Origin: Aequorivita antarctica
Lineage (GTDB): Bacteria > Bacteroidota > Bacteroidia > Flavobacteriales > Flavobacteriaceae
Direction: 5' to 3'
DNA: 64,000 bases
Assembly (NCBI RefSeq): GCF_007997155.1
Contig: NZ_VORT01000005.1
Span: 186,001 to 250,000 of the forward strand
Of this stretch, positions 1 through 7,930 are shown piece by piece; the stretch's first letter is position 1, and every line of letters begins with the position of its first letter. Both the position numbers and the translations under genes were made by a program. The notes beneath the pieces were generated by a model, which had not been told where the DNA came from, did no database searches, and saw only the letters and a list, made by a program, of their open reading frames with translations.

Positions 1-796
1 ACTTTTGCTGAAATAGACCAAAATGACCTATTTTATCAAAGTTTAGATTCTCTGGATATATCTGGACTCTTTTGATATTGGCATTCGAATAACGCTCAAT
101 TAGCTTATCAATGGATTTTTGGGGAGCATATTTATCAAAAGCTACGCTATAAGAAATTATCTCACATTTGATTTTACGAAAGAATAATCTTTCATTATCA
201 ATAAATGCAAAAAGATAATTCCTGTTATTACACCAATCTTTCCATTCATCGGCAACATATTTTGGTAAATCTTCCATCCTACTGAATTTTTTGGACGGTA
301 GATACCCAAAAATTTTTATTAAAATAGGAACCAGTATATTCCAATTGGTCCACATCTTAACTCTTGAAATTCCACTCCAATTTCCCCAAAAGCCATTTTG
401 AGCGCAAACCAAGATAATTTTGTGAGCAAGAAGGGAAGCTTTTGTTAATCCAATAAGTTGACCGCCTATACTATGGCCCAAGATGGCAATCGGCAAGTTT
501 GGATATATTTTAACGCTGTAATTAATTACAGCGGTCAGATCATTAGTTCCCCAATCACTCAACGAACTTTTCACTTTTTTTATATTTGTCTTTAATGAGT
601 ATCCGATTCCTGAATAATCAAATGTTATTGCTGTAGTACCCTCTTGATGAATAAATTTAGAAATCTCGTGATAAAATTCTTGCTTCACACCAGTTGCTGA
701 GCAAATAATAAGTAGTTGCTTAGGTTTTTTTGCTTCAAAGAAATTAGCATGAATGAAACTCCCGTTTTCTGAAGGTATTTCAAAATGTTTTATCAT
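1..796 (-). CDS. alpha/beta hydrolase, S33-like (3' end cut by window edge)
   Basis: The reading frame opens with ATG at 796 and stays open to the window edge, so at least 265 residues are present and the C-terminus is missing. A nucleophile elbow GHSIGG is visible with Ser at about residue 109, preceded by a strand LPIAIL. FDYSGIGYS near residue 59 fits the loop that follows strand 4 in serine aminopeptidase-like hydrolases. A late GHFG close to the edge could carry the catalytic His. There is no signal peptide, so the protein is probably cytoplasmic. The substrate cannot be told from sequence. The family call is firm; any narrower function would be inference. Confidence 0.8.
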   Translation of the reverse strand, partial: MIKHFEIPSENGSFIHANFFEAKKPKQLLIICSATGVKQEFYHEISKFIHQEGTTAITFDYSGIGYSLKTNIKKVKSSLSDWGTNDLTAVINYSVKIYPNLPIAILGHSIGGQLIGLTKASLLAHKIILVCAQNGFWGNWSGISRVKMWTNWNILVPILIKIFGYLPSKKFSRMEDLPKYVADEWKDWCNNRNYLFAFIDNERLFFRKIKCEIISYSVAFDKYAPQKSIDKLIERYSNANIKRVQIYPENLNFDKIGHFGLFQQK

Positions 797-852
797 ATTT
801 AAATTATTATTAAAGTTATTTTTTAAGAGATATTTTTTTTGGCCGGGTAAAA

Positions 853-1188
853 TCATGCATCGTAAAGAATTATTAGCTTTCCATCATTAAACTCTTGTTT
901 CCAGATTCTTCGATCTACTTTATCAATAAAATGAACTGTTTTGGAATCTTTATAGATTTCCGTTACTTTAAACACTGGCCGTATCCCTGAATTTTCGGTT
1001 TGAAAGTTTTCATATTTTACTTCTAAAATTTTGACCTTTGAAAAACTTGTATTACTATTTGGATCAAAATCATAAACCAAAAGTTCCTTTTTATATCCTT
1101 TTTTTAATGGTAACCATCGAATGATATGCTGATAAGCACCAACCTCATTATAACTTGATAGATCTTTATAACTTGATAGATCTTTCAT
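853..1188 (-). CDS. hypothetical protein, 111 aa
   Basis: I do not recognise the family. The start ATG at 1188 lies 4 nt after the stop of the upstream gene (1193-1600), so the two are probably co-transcribed. The N-terminus carries a perfect tandem duplication of the hexapeptide KDLSSY, mirrored in the DNA by a repeated AACTTGATAGATCTTTAT-type unit. The rest is a soluble, charged beta-rich sequence with no signal peptide or transmembrane segment. It is kept as a real gene because of the close spacing and the clean frame. Confidence 0.5.
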   Translation of the reverse strand: MKDLSSYKDLSSYNEVGAYQHIIRWLPLKKGYKKELLVYDFDPNSNTSFSKVKILEVKYENFQTENSGIRPVFKVTEIYKDSKTVHFIDKVDRRIWKQEFNDGKLIILYDA

Positions 1189-1192
1189 ATTT

Positions 1193-1600
1193 TCAATATG
1201 TCACCATTCCATTAATAGAATGACCAATTATAACTTTGTTTATTGGGGTTTTCGCTTTTTCTTTTAAAGGTTGGTTGCCATTGGTATGTATTTTTGACCT
1301 TTTGGAGTTTTCGCCAGAAGTATTGCAGAATGCATTAATATTAATGAAATGAATTTTATTTACAATATTTTGAATTTCTGGACATTGATATTGTTCAATT
1401 AGTTTATAAGTTATTTCAAAAGGTATATAAATAAGGTTTGGATTTTTTTGAAAATACACGCAATGATTATTTGGGGATAAGGTTTCATTAGTTAAAATAT
1501 ATTCTGTTTCGTATTTTGAATATCCAGCAAATAAAAATTCAAGTAATAAAATACTTATAAGAAAACCAGAGGTTATATTTAAGATTAGAAACGTTTTCAT
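1193..1600 (-). CDS. hypothetical protein with N-terminal membrane anchor, 135 aa
   Basis: The first 27 residues form one hydrophobic segment (TFLILNITSGFLISILLLEF) that could be a signal anchor. The remainder has no recognised domain and contains three Cys. The last residues read GHSINGMVTY, which resembles a nucleophile elbow, but nothing follows it, so it is not a hydrolase. The protein may be the remnant of something longer. It sits directly upstream of the 111-aa gene in the same orientation, with 4 nt between them. Confidence 0.45.
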   Translation of the reverse strand: MKTFLILNITSGFLISILLLEFLFAGYSKYETEYILTNETLSPNNHCVYFQKNPNLIYIPFEITYKLIEQYQCPEIQNIVNKIHFININAFCNTSGENSKRSKIHTNGNQPLKEKAKTPINKVIIGHSINGMVTY

Positions 1601-1684
1601 TGGATAGGATTCTTTTATTACATTGTTTAATTTATAGATTTGAAACGGGATTTATCTATGAAAGATTTTGAGAAGACTTGACTC

Positions 1685-2230
1685 TTATCGAACTTTATTG
1701 CACATAAATAAAAAGCTTTCAGGGGGATCGGGTAAACCATTGTTAGACGCTAGTGTCAAAGTAATTAGCTCTGGAATGTTCACTACAAATTTCCCGTCCA
1801 TCTCTCTTACTTGAGCCAATGTTGTCGTATCTTGAGATTTATATAATGCAGTTTTTCCTGTAGCGTCCATTATTGTGCATTGAATGTCTAGATATTTTAA
1901 TTCATCCGCGACAACTGTTGTGGTTTCCGATTTGATGGTATAATTTCCAATTGTACTAGTATTAAAGGAAACTTGAAGATTTGAGGCTATGAAGGAATCG
2001 TTAACAGAAGCTATATCGGACTCAATGTTTATAAGGGTAAAAGGGCTCCCATTTACATAGGACCCGTTCTCCTGTGCGGAACTTGATCTTGCATACACAT
2101 AATCTCCCAAAAGCCAATTGTTTTCAGCAAGGAGGCTAGGACTGGGGATATTACTATCATCGTCGTTATTCTTATTACACGAGTTTGATATGATTGCTAA
2201 AAGCAATAGTATGCTTAATGTTGTTTTCAT
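1685..2230 (-). CDS. hypothetical lipoprotein, 181 aa
   Basis: The N-terminus MKTTLSILLLLAIISNSC is a lipoprotein signal peptide with Cys18 as the lipidation site, followed by an Asn/Asp-rich tether typical of Bacteroidota lipoproteins. The mature part looks beta-rich, with LQVSFNTSTIGNYTI-like strands, and has no catalytic motif I recognise. It lies in a minus-strand run of small secreted proteins. The function is unknown. Confidence 0.6.
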   Translation of the reverse strand: MKTTLSILLLLAIISNSCNKNNDDDSNIPSPSLLAENNWLLGDYVYARSSSAQENGSYVNGSPFTLINIESDIASVNDSFIASNLQVSFNTSTIGNYTIKSETTTVVADELKYLDIQCTIMDATGKTALYKSQDTTTLAQVREMDGKFVVNIPELITLTLASNNGLPDPPESFLFMCNKVR

Positions 2231-2272
2231 TTTATAATCATTTTTTTTAATTTAAAGGTTACCGAATAAATT

Positions 2273-3034
2273 TTACCATAAAATGGGTTCAAGGTTTTCA
2301 CATCCGCTCGTATTGATTTGCTTTAATCTAGAGCAATCAAGACAACTAAAATGTATCAAGTTTTTTAAAAATTTAATGTTAATTTTACTTATGGGATTGT
2401 AGGATAATGTTATATATTCAATGCTTTCTAATTGTTTAAAATCGGCTTCTGTAAGTTGGTTCTTATCCAACCATAAACTTTTTAAATTTATACAGGAATC
2501 GACATTAATTTGTTTCAATTGACAGTCTGTAGCGTGGATTTCTTTTAAAGACTTAAGATTACTAACATCTAGAATTGGACATCGTGTATTATCAACCCAA
2601 ATTTCTTCTAAATCTGCATATTGTTTAAAATCTATGTTTATGTATAAATTGGGGTTATTTTGAAGAAAAATGTGTTTAAGCTCTTTTAGACCGTTAATCT
2701 GAACTTTCTCAAGATTATTATCATAGGCATATAAAAATTGAAGTTTTTGTAGGGCCGTCAAATCTAAACTTTTGATATTGTTGTTATAACATCCAAATTC
2801 TTTTAGGTTTTTAAATTCCTCAATACCGTCAACAGATTCAATTCCCTGGTTTTTAACATATAATACCTCAATTTTTTCAGCTTCTGAAACTTCAATTTCA
2901 TCATTACTATTTAAGTCAAAACCTTGTGTTAACAATTCTCGCTTAAATTGTGGATCAGAAAATTTTATAGTCTGAGCAGACCCGCAAAAGTTTCCAAACA
3001 TCATGAAAGATATTATTAGATAAATTAACTTCAT
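2273..3034 (-). CDS. secreted leucine-rich repeat protein
   Basis: A signal peptide ending near FCGSAQ is followed by FDLNSNDEIEVSEAEK, an EF-hand-like acidic loop often found at the head of flavobacterial LRR proteins. From about residue 60 there are around eight irregular LRR units (NLKEFGCYNNNIKSLDL, LQFLYAYDNNLEKVQI, LKHIFLQNNP, LKEIHATDCQLKQINV and similar). At 253 residues and without a C-terminal T9SS domain, it is probably periplasmic or surface-exposed and binds protein. It sits 6 nt from the next upstream gene (3041-3619), which suggests one transcript. Confidence 0.7.
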   Translation of the reverse strand: MKLIYLIISFMMFGNFCGSAQTIKFSDPQFKRELLTQGFDLNSNDEIEVSEAEKIEVLYVKNQGIESVDGIEEFKNLKEFGCYNNNIKSLDLTALQKLQFLYAYDNNLEKVQINGLKELKHIFLQNNPNLYINIDFKQYADLEEIWVDNTRCPILDVSNLKSLKEIHATDCQLKQINVDSCINLKSLWLDKNQLTEADFKQLESIEYITLSYNPISKINIKFLKNLIHFSCLDCSRLKQINTSGCENLEPILW

Positions 3035-3040
3035 AATGTT

Positions 3041-3619
3041 CTAATTTTTAATGGTTACATCCACAGTTTGTCCATCACTCGTAATTTCTGCAATTCCTGA
3101 CATATGGTATTGTCTTGATTTGTTATAGGTATATTCCTGAAAGATAGGGGGACCTGAAATGTAAGATCCTTCAAAAGTTATTGCCTCCTGACCCACTAAA
3201 TATGCCCCTTTTTTCTCTTTAGTTTTTGTCACATAACTCTCTATATAGTATTTACCGGGTTTTAAATTTGTAAACTCAAAGGTTTCTGCATCTTCACATT
3301 TGCTAATTAATCTATATGAAAGTGCTAATGGAGACATACTTGCTCTTTTTTTTTCTTTTAGCCCCAACTTATTTTCAAGTGCCAAATACTCTTCGAGATA
3401 TGGGGTCATTGGAAAAAGAAAGACCTTGACATAATATCCAACTGGTTTATTGTTAATCATGGCAGTTCCTTTTATTGTTGAAGTACCTTTATGATCCAAT
3501 TGTTTTGCAGCCATTTCACTGTCAAAGGGGACCTTGGGATATACAAATTCAATCTTCTTTTGCGCTGAAACTGCAGGTACTGTAAATACAAGTAAGAGTA
3601 TCAAAACTTTAATTTTCAT
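3041..3619 (-). CDS. hypothetical secreted protein
   Basis: I start this at the ATG encoding MKIKVLILLLVFTVPAVSAQ, a clear signal peptide; the longer frame would begin with GTG at 3631. The mature region contains GTSTIKGTAMINNKPVGYYVKVFLFP and a later PGKYYIESYVT, a pattern like a carboxypeptidase-regulatory/transthyretin-like beta sandwich, though this is only a resemblance. No enzyme motif is seen. It is probably co-transcribed with the LRR gene that follows. Confidence 0.6.
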   Translation of the reverse strand: MKIKVLILLLVFTVPAVSAQKKIEFVYPKVPFDSEMAAKQLDHKGTSTIKGTAMINNKPVGYYVKVFLFPMTPYLEEYLALENKLGLKEKKRASMSPLALSYRLISKCEDAETFEFTNLKPGKYYIESYVTKTKEKKGAYLVGQEAITFEGSYISGPPIFQEYTYNKSRQYHMSGIAEITSDGQTVDVTIKN

Positions 3620-3655
3620 GATTAATACCACTTTAGGTTATTTTTAAAATGATGG

Positions 3656-4744
3656 TTATTTTATTTCTTTGGTATATTCCTCTTTAAGTTTTCGCATTAA
3701 GATTCTAACTCCTTTTACAGTGTCTTCAGAATATGCATTTGCAAAAATGATGTAAGCTATTTTGTTTGTTTTATCAATTTGAACGTTTGTATAATATGTT
3801 CCTACCGTTCCACTATGGGTAGACCAATTTTGACCATTCTCCATAATATTGAACCACCCCAGCGAATAATTTTTTATGCCATTGTGAAGAAAGTTATAAG
3901 TGCGACTTTGCAGGTAATTATCATGTCCTTGAAGTCCATCCAAATTGAGTTGAATGAATTTGATGTAATCTTTTAATTTAATATTTAGATCGCCTGCTGG
4001 CTCAGTGTAATCTAAATGAAAATCTGCGTTAGAAGGAACTGCAACCAATTGATTGTTTTCATAGTAGTGGCCCCATGTATCTTTTTTCTCTTGATTATCG
4101 GGCCATGAAAACCCGACGTTTAATTTTAGGTCCTCATTGAAAACTTTTTCTACTAATTCCTCCCAGCTTTTGTGGGTTACTTTTTCGAGCATCAAAGCTG
4201 CCAATGTATAATCTGCATTGGAATAGACAAAATTGTTAATACTATCCATTTTGGTAGGCTCCAACGTGAGTACGAATTTTCCGAATAATTTTCGTTTTTC
4301 TTTATTTTCACCTTTAAAGTCAGGGATTTGTGGATCGTCTATGCCTTGAAAAGGTTGAATTCCTGCTCTATGGGACAATAAGTCTTGGAGAGTTATATTG
4401 TAATAATCTTTATTTGATTCTTTTTTCCATTCTGGAAAAATTTTGAAGAATTTGGTATTCCAATTTAATTTCTTCTTTTCAATGTACTTGGCAACTATAA
4501 AGGCCGTCATTGCCTTAGTGTTTGAACCTAGGTGGAATCTATCCTCCAAAGTGGCCTGGTCATTTACGGATATGGAATGTTGGCCTATCGCTTCAATCTC
4601 TAAGATTGAAGTATCATTTATAACAGCGTAACTAATTTCTGGAATTTTATATTCCTGCCTAATAGAGTCGGCAAATTTTATTGTTTCTTGACCCTGGCTT
4701 GATAAAAATACAAATCCAAAAAAAAGATTTAAAAGTGACTTCAT
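3656..4744 (-). CDS. secreted serine hydrolase, class C beta-lactamase-like
   Basis: The ATG at 4744 gives MKSLLNLFFGFVFLSSQGQ, a signal peptide; the frame extends to a TTG at 4804, which is less likely. The three active-site motifs of the penicillin-binding/beta-lactamase family are visible: SNTK (SxxK, Ser about residue 74), YSN (YxN) and HSG near the C-terminus in place of KTG. This family includes beta-lactamases, D-aminopeptidases and esterases; HxG variants are often esterase or peptidase-like. It acts in the periplasm. Upstream lies the 24-bp motif shared with two other hydrolase genes (4864-4887), so its expression is probably linked to theirs. Confidence 0.85.
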   Translation of the reverse strand: MKSLLNLFFGFVFLSSQGQETIKFADSIRQEYKIPEISYAVINDTSILEIEAIGQHSISVNDQATLEDRFHLGSNTKAMTAFIVAKYIEKKKLNWNTKFFKIFPEWKKESNKDYYNITLQDLLSHRAGIQPFQGIDDPQIPDFKGENKEKRKLFGKFVLTLEPTKMDSINNFVYSNADYTLAALMLEKVTHKSWEELVEKVFNEDLKLNVGFSWPDNQEKKDTWGHYYENNQLVAVPSNADFHLDYTEPAGDLNIKLKDYIKFIQLNLDGLQGHDNYLQSRTYNFLHNGIKNYSLGWFNIMENGQNWSTHSGTVGTYYTNVQIDKTNKIAYIIFANAYSEDTVKGVRILMRKLKEEYTKEIK

Positions 4745-4863
4745 TTTAATATTTAAATGAGGTTGAAAATTATTAATTACTATTTTTGTGGTGATTTTTT
4801 TCAATGGCTCAAATGATTTACATTTATTTAAAGGTCAAATTTCAACTAAAATAAAGGAGGTTT

Positions 4864-4887
4864 CGACCTTCCTTGAAAGTTAGGACT
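4864..4887 (-). promoter_or_regulatory. shared 24-bp promoter motif, copy A
   Basis: This copy begins CGACCT and ends GGACT on the plus strand; copies at 12720-12743 and 36033-36056 have exactly the same length and ends. In the direction of the serine hydrolase gene a TTTG -7-like element lies at 4839-4836, about 24 nt beyond the motif, close to the spacing of the other copies. It probably binds an activator that replaces the -33 contact. The regulator is not proven. Confidence 0.6.
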
Positions 4888-5127
4888 ATATTATCCGTTC
4901 TATTCTTCTTACGTTAAATTAGAATGAATGAAGATTATCGTCTTTCTTAATTTTATAAAACTTTAATTCTTGATTTCTTTGCCTTTGAAAGGGAAAAAAG
5001 AAATATCTTTTTAACATCTTTTTGAATATCTACTTTATAGAAATTGTCAAATCAAGATTGCAGTTGATAATTCATTGCATTTGGTTGAGAATAATTTTAT
5101 AAATTCTGATTATTTTATTCTCATAGA
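4888..5127. other. intergenic, AT-rich
   Basis: Together with the promoter region at 4745-4887 this makes more than 300 bases without a gene. Apart from the 24-bp motif, nothing is evident here: no ORF with coding character, no strong hairpin and no RNA gene. Confidence 0.5.
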
Positions 5128-5754
5128 TTAATTAAAATTATATCCAAAATGTACTCCTGGTTCTATTAGATGGAATTTATTCCATTTTCTATCTTTTTCA
5201 GCAAAATCTTCAGGAACGTTTGTATTTATAGGCCAAAATGTGCCAACTATGGCTGGTTCAATAAAGAACTTCTTTTTAAAAATTGGGATTTGATACCCCA
5301 ATCGTATAGTTGAGAAAAGTTGAAATCCACTTTGAATTTTATGGTTATATTCATTCGTGTATTTAGTTTTTACTGGCAATACACGTATGGAGGTAAATAG
5401 TCCTTTCCACAAGAAGTGTTGATAGACCGCTCCAACACCAAATACCTTTACATATCCCGGATATTCCTCCTCATCAGTGTTATAAAATTTACCCAATGGT
5501 ATACCCAAGGGTAAATAGTATTTCCATGTAATAGCTTCAATAGAAATAACATCCTTCTTGTTGATTCTATATCCTAAATTTAACTGGTAAAATGCGGGTG
5601 AATTGGTTATTGCTAAATTGCCCAACATAAAGGTTGAACTGCCAACATAGTATTTATAGGAACTTATGGAATCATTTTTTTTATCACTCTTAGCTATTAA
5701 GACTCCAAGCGTAAGGAAATTAATGATTAATGCTATGGCTAATTTTTTGAACAT
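5128..5754 (-). CDS. putative outer-membrane beta-barrel protein
   Basis: The N-terminus is a signal-like hydrophobic stretch. The rest shows alternating hydrophobic residues ending in aromatic positions (FYQLNLGYRI, LFSTIRLGYQIPI, PGVHFGYNF), with a C-terminal aromatic plus Asn as in small outer-membrane barrels. It has 208 residues and no named domain I recognise. A Crp/Fnr-like box lies 53 bp upstream of the ATG. The function is unknown. Confidence 0.55.
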   Translation of the reverse strand: MFKKLAIALIINFLTLGVLIAKSDKKNDSISSYKYYVGSSTFMLGNLAITNSPAFYQLNLGYRINKKDVISIEAITWKYYLPLGIPLGKFYNTDEEEYPGYVKVFGVGAVYQHFLWKGLFTSIRVLPVKTKYTNEYNHKIQSGFQLFSTIRLGYQIPIFKKKFFIEPAIVGTFWPINTNVPEDFAEKDRKWNKFHLIEPGVHFGYNFN

Positions 5755-5806
5755 TATGATCTTTAATTTTAATAAACAAATATTGTATAAAAAAAAATTC
5801 CATTTC

Positions 5807-5820
5807 TTAACTTAAATCAA
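5807..5820 (-). promoter_or_regulatory. Crp/Fnr-like box, copy 1
   Basis: TTAACTTAAATCAA here differs by one base from the box at 10821-10834. In the direction of the 5128-5754 gene, a near-consensus -7 element (AATATTTG, 5784-5777) follows. The box centre is 36.5 nt upstream of its final G, which places it near -41.5, the classic class II activator position. The same geometry recurs at the second copy. Confidence 0.45.
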
Positions 5821-5976
5821 AAAATAACGTTGGACTAAAAAAGATGGTCTTAAAAATTTGAACAAGAGAAATATTTAAATCTATTAATGCTTTTAAAAAT
5901 TATCATTATTTTACTACATTTTAAGGGAGTCAGAGTTGAACCAATTGATAAAATTAGAGTTAAAATACACTTCACT

Positions 5977-6966
5977 TTATTCTAATTCATTAACCATGTT
6001 TTTAATGGCATCTTCAATAACCGTTGGTTGGTCTTGATTTATATAATGTGAGCTATTGGGAACTAAAATTTGTTTGCTATTTGTTGATAACTTTAACATA
6101 TCGCGTTGCATTTTATTCCAAGCATTGACCATTTCAGTATTTAGGGTACTATCCTTTATGAATTGATCAAATCGGTTTTCATCTATGGCACTAAGTACAT
6201 AAAGAGGGGTATTACCAAAGTTTTTAATCTTTTTGGCCTCTTTTTTTATAAAGGAATCCTGTTTTCCCTCTTCTAGTATTCCATAAGCACTCTTATGAAG
6301 TAAGGCGGGCATTACTGTGTTTTGATATTCATATTCTTTTGTGTCTGGAAACATATCTTTATAAATCAATCTCGCAAGACCAACTGAATTTGCAAATTTT
6401 AGAAAACCTTCTGGCAGGCCTTGACTAACCATAGCGTATAACTCAGGAGATAAATAATCTTCATCATTCGGACATTCGCTATCTATAAGTATTATACCCG
6501 CCACTTCTTTAGGATATTGATCCATATAGAATCTAATAAGCATACCTCCTAGTGAATGGCCTACAAGTATGTAAGGCTTGGGTGCGTTGATTTTCTCAAG
6601 TAAGAGGTAAAGTTCTTCCGCCATTTTTTCTCCACTTTTTGGATTATTGCCTCTTTCACTCCATAAAATCCCTGCCCTATCATAAGAAATTGTTGTAGCA
6701 AATTTTGACACCTCATTTTGCAAATTGTGCCACTGCAAGTGTCCTGTAGGATCAAATGCCGCTTCAAAAACTATGGTTGGACCACTTTCTCCTTGTTTTA
6801 AATAATGTAGTTTATGACCACCAATATCTGCAAATTGACCATCAGGAATTATTTTTTCTCCCTTTAATCGAGAAACGTATTCGTAAATAACTCCAATTAT
6901 TAACATACTACACATTAGGATGAAAATTCCTAGAAGTATTTTCTTTATCCATTTTATTGCTTTCAT
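5977..6966 (-). CDS. membrane-anchored alpha/beta hydrolase
   Basis: An N-terminal transmembrane segment (ILLGIFILMCSMLIIGVIY) anchors a 300-residue hydrolase domain. Visible elements are the substrate-entry strand PTIVFEAA, SYDRAGIGWS-like SYDRAGILWS, the nucleophile elbow GHSLGG with Ser138, and the late His in NSSHYINQDQP. This order matches the alpha/beta hydrolase fold 1 family (esterases, epoxide hydrolases, lipases); the substrate is unknown. The active domain probably faces the periplasm. The gene stands alone and lacks the 24-bp motif found at the other hydrolase genes. Confidence 0.85.
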   Translation of the reverse strand: MKAIKWIKKILLGIFILMCSMLIIGVIYEYVSRLKGEKIIPDGQFADIGGHKLHYLKQGESGPTIVFEAAFDPTGHLQWHNLQNEVSKFATTISYDRAGILWSERGNNPKSGEKMAEELYLLLEKINAPKPYILVGHSLGGMLIRFYMDQYPKEVAGIILIDSECPNDEDYLSPELYAMVSQGLPEGFLKFANSVGLARLIYKDMFPDTKEYEYQNTVMPALLHKSAYGILEEGKQDSFIKKEAKKIKNFGNTPLYVLSAIDENRFDQFIKDSTLNTEMVNAWNKMQRDMLKLSTNSKQILVPNSSHYINQDQPTVIEDAIKNMVNELE

Positions 6967-7107
6967 TTTTATAATTTTCTGGTTTTATGATATAGGTCTT
7001 ATTTTGATTCTAAGAATATACTAAGTAGTAATTAATTTTTTTTAACTAATAAAAATAGTAGCCCCTATTCCCAAATAAATGCTTGAAAATAGAGGCTTAT
7101 TATTTTT

Positions 7108-7926
7108 CTATTGTACTGTATAAGTTCTGTTTTCTATTTCCCCCAATCTAAAATACCCTAGTGCATAATTGTCAGGATTTATTTCATTTTTTATATTTCC
7201 TTTTATTCTCACTGGGGGTAACCCAAAAGGTCCTCCACCAGTGGCATTTGCTATAAGGATACTCATATAAGTATAATAAGACCTCGAAATTCCGAAAATT
7301 GAAATGTCAATATTGCTTCCAACTTCTAAATCTTCATTAGAATAAAGCGCAGAGATTTTGTTACCCTCAAAAGCTTCATCATTCCATGTTTGGAACTCTG
7401 GGAAAGGACTAAAGGTTGTCTCGAACCGAGAAAGGAAAAAGTTTTCTTGCAAGGGGAAATCGTTAAAGTTCACTTTTATTCCAATTTGGTCATTATTAAG
7501 ACCAAGATCATTTCTTTGTTCGATATCTGTTATCTCTGGAGTGGCTAATAACATTTCAGTTGCAGAATAAGTTTGTTCTTCGTAGATAACTGTTAGAGTA
7601 TAAGTTTCACCAATAATTGGCACAAAATCATTACAAGTATATCTGCCTGAATTACTTGTAGGGCTCATTTCCTCAAGAAATGTGAAAGTCATATTTGAAC
7701 TATTGGTTATAAACACAGATGCCCCTGTTACTTTAGGAATAATATCTTGATAATATCCCGTAGATGTTGATAAATTTATAGTCTGGATATTTCCTGATGT
7801 CCCTTTTTCCCAATTTATATTAGCATCAATAACGAGTCTTGGGGCTTCTGTATCTAAATCAACATCAATAACGTCTTCACAACTAATAAAGAAAAATACA
7901 GAGAGTAATAATATGAGTTTTTTCAT
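7108..7926 (-). CDS. DUF4249 domain-containing lipoprotein
   Basis: MKKLILLLSVFFFISC is a lipoprotein signal peptide (Cys16), followed by EDVIDVDLDTEAPRLVIDANINW, the characteristic head of DUF4249 proteins. The length of 272 residues fits the family. It lies 4 nt downstream of the TonB-dependent receptor gene, the standard arrangement for this family, and is taken to be a surface lipoprotein working with the receptor, comparable in position to SusD. The ligand is unknown. Confidence 0.85.
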   Translation of the reverse strand: MKKLILLLSVFFFISCEDVIDVDLDTEAPRLVIDANINWEKGTSGNIQTINLSTSTGYYQDIIPKVTGASVFITNSSNMTFTFLEEMSPTSNSGRYTCNDFVPIIGETYTLTVIYEEQTYSATEMLLATPEITDIEQRNDLGLNNDQIGIKVNFNDFPLQENFFLSRFETTFSPFPEFQTWNDEAFEGNKISALYSNEDLEVGSNIDISIFGISRSYYTYMSILIANATGGGPFGLPPVRIKGNIKNEINPDNYALGYFRLGEIENRTYTVQ

Positions 7927-7930
7927 TTTT

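Noticed and set aside
1193-1600. GHSING near the C-terminus as evidence of an alpha/beta hydrolase
   Set aside because: The motif is the last part of the protein; nothing remains to supply the Asp and His.
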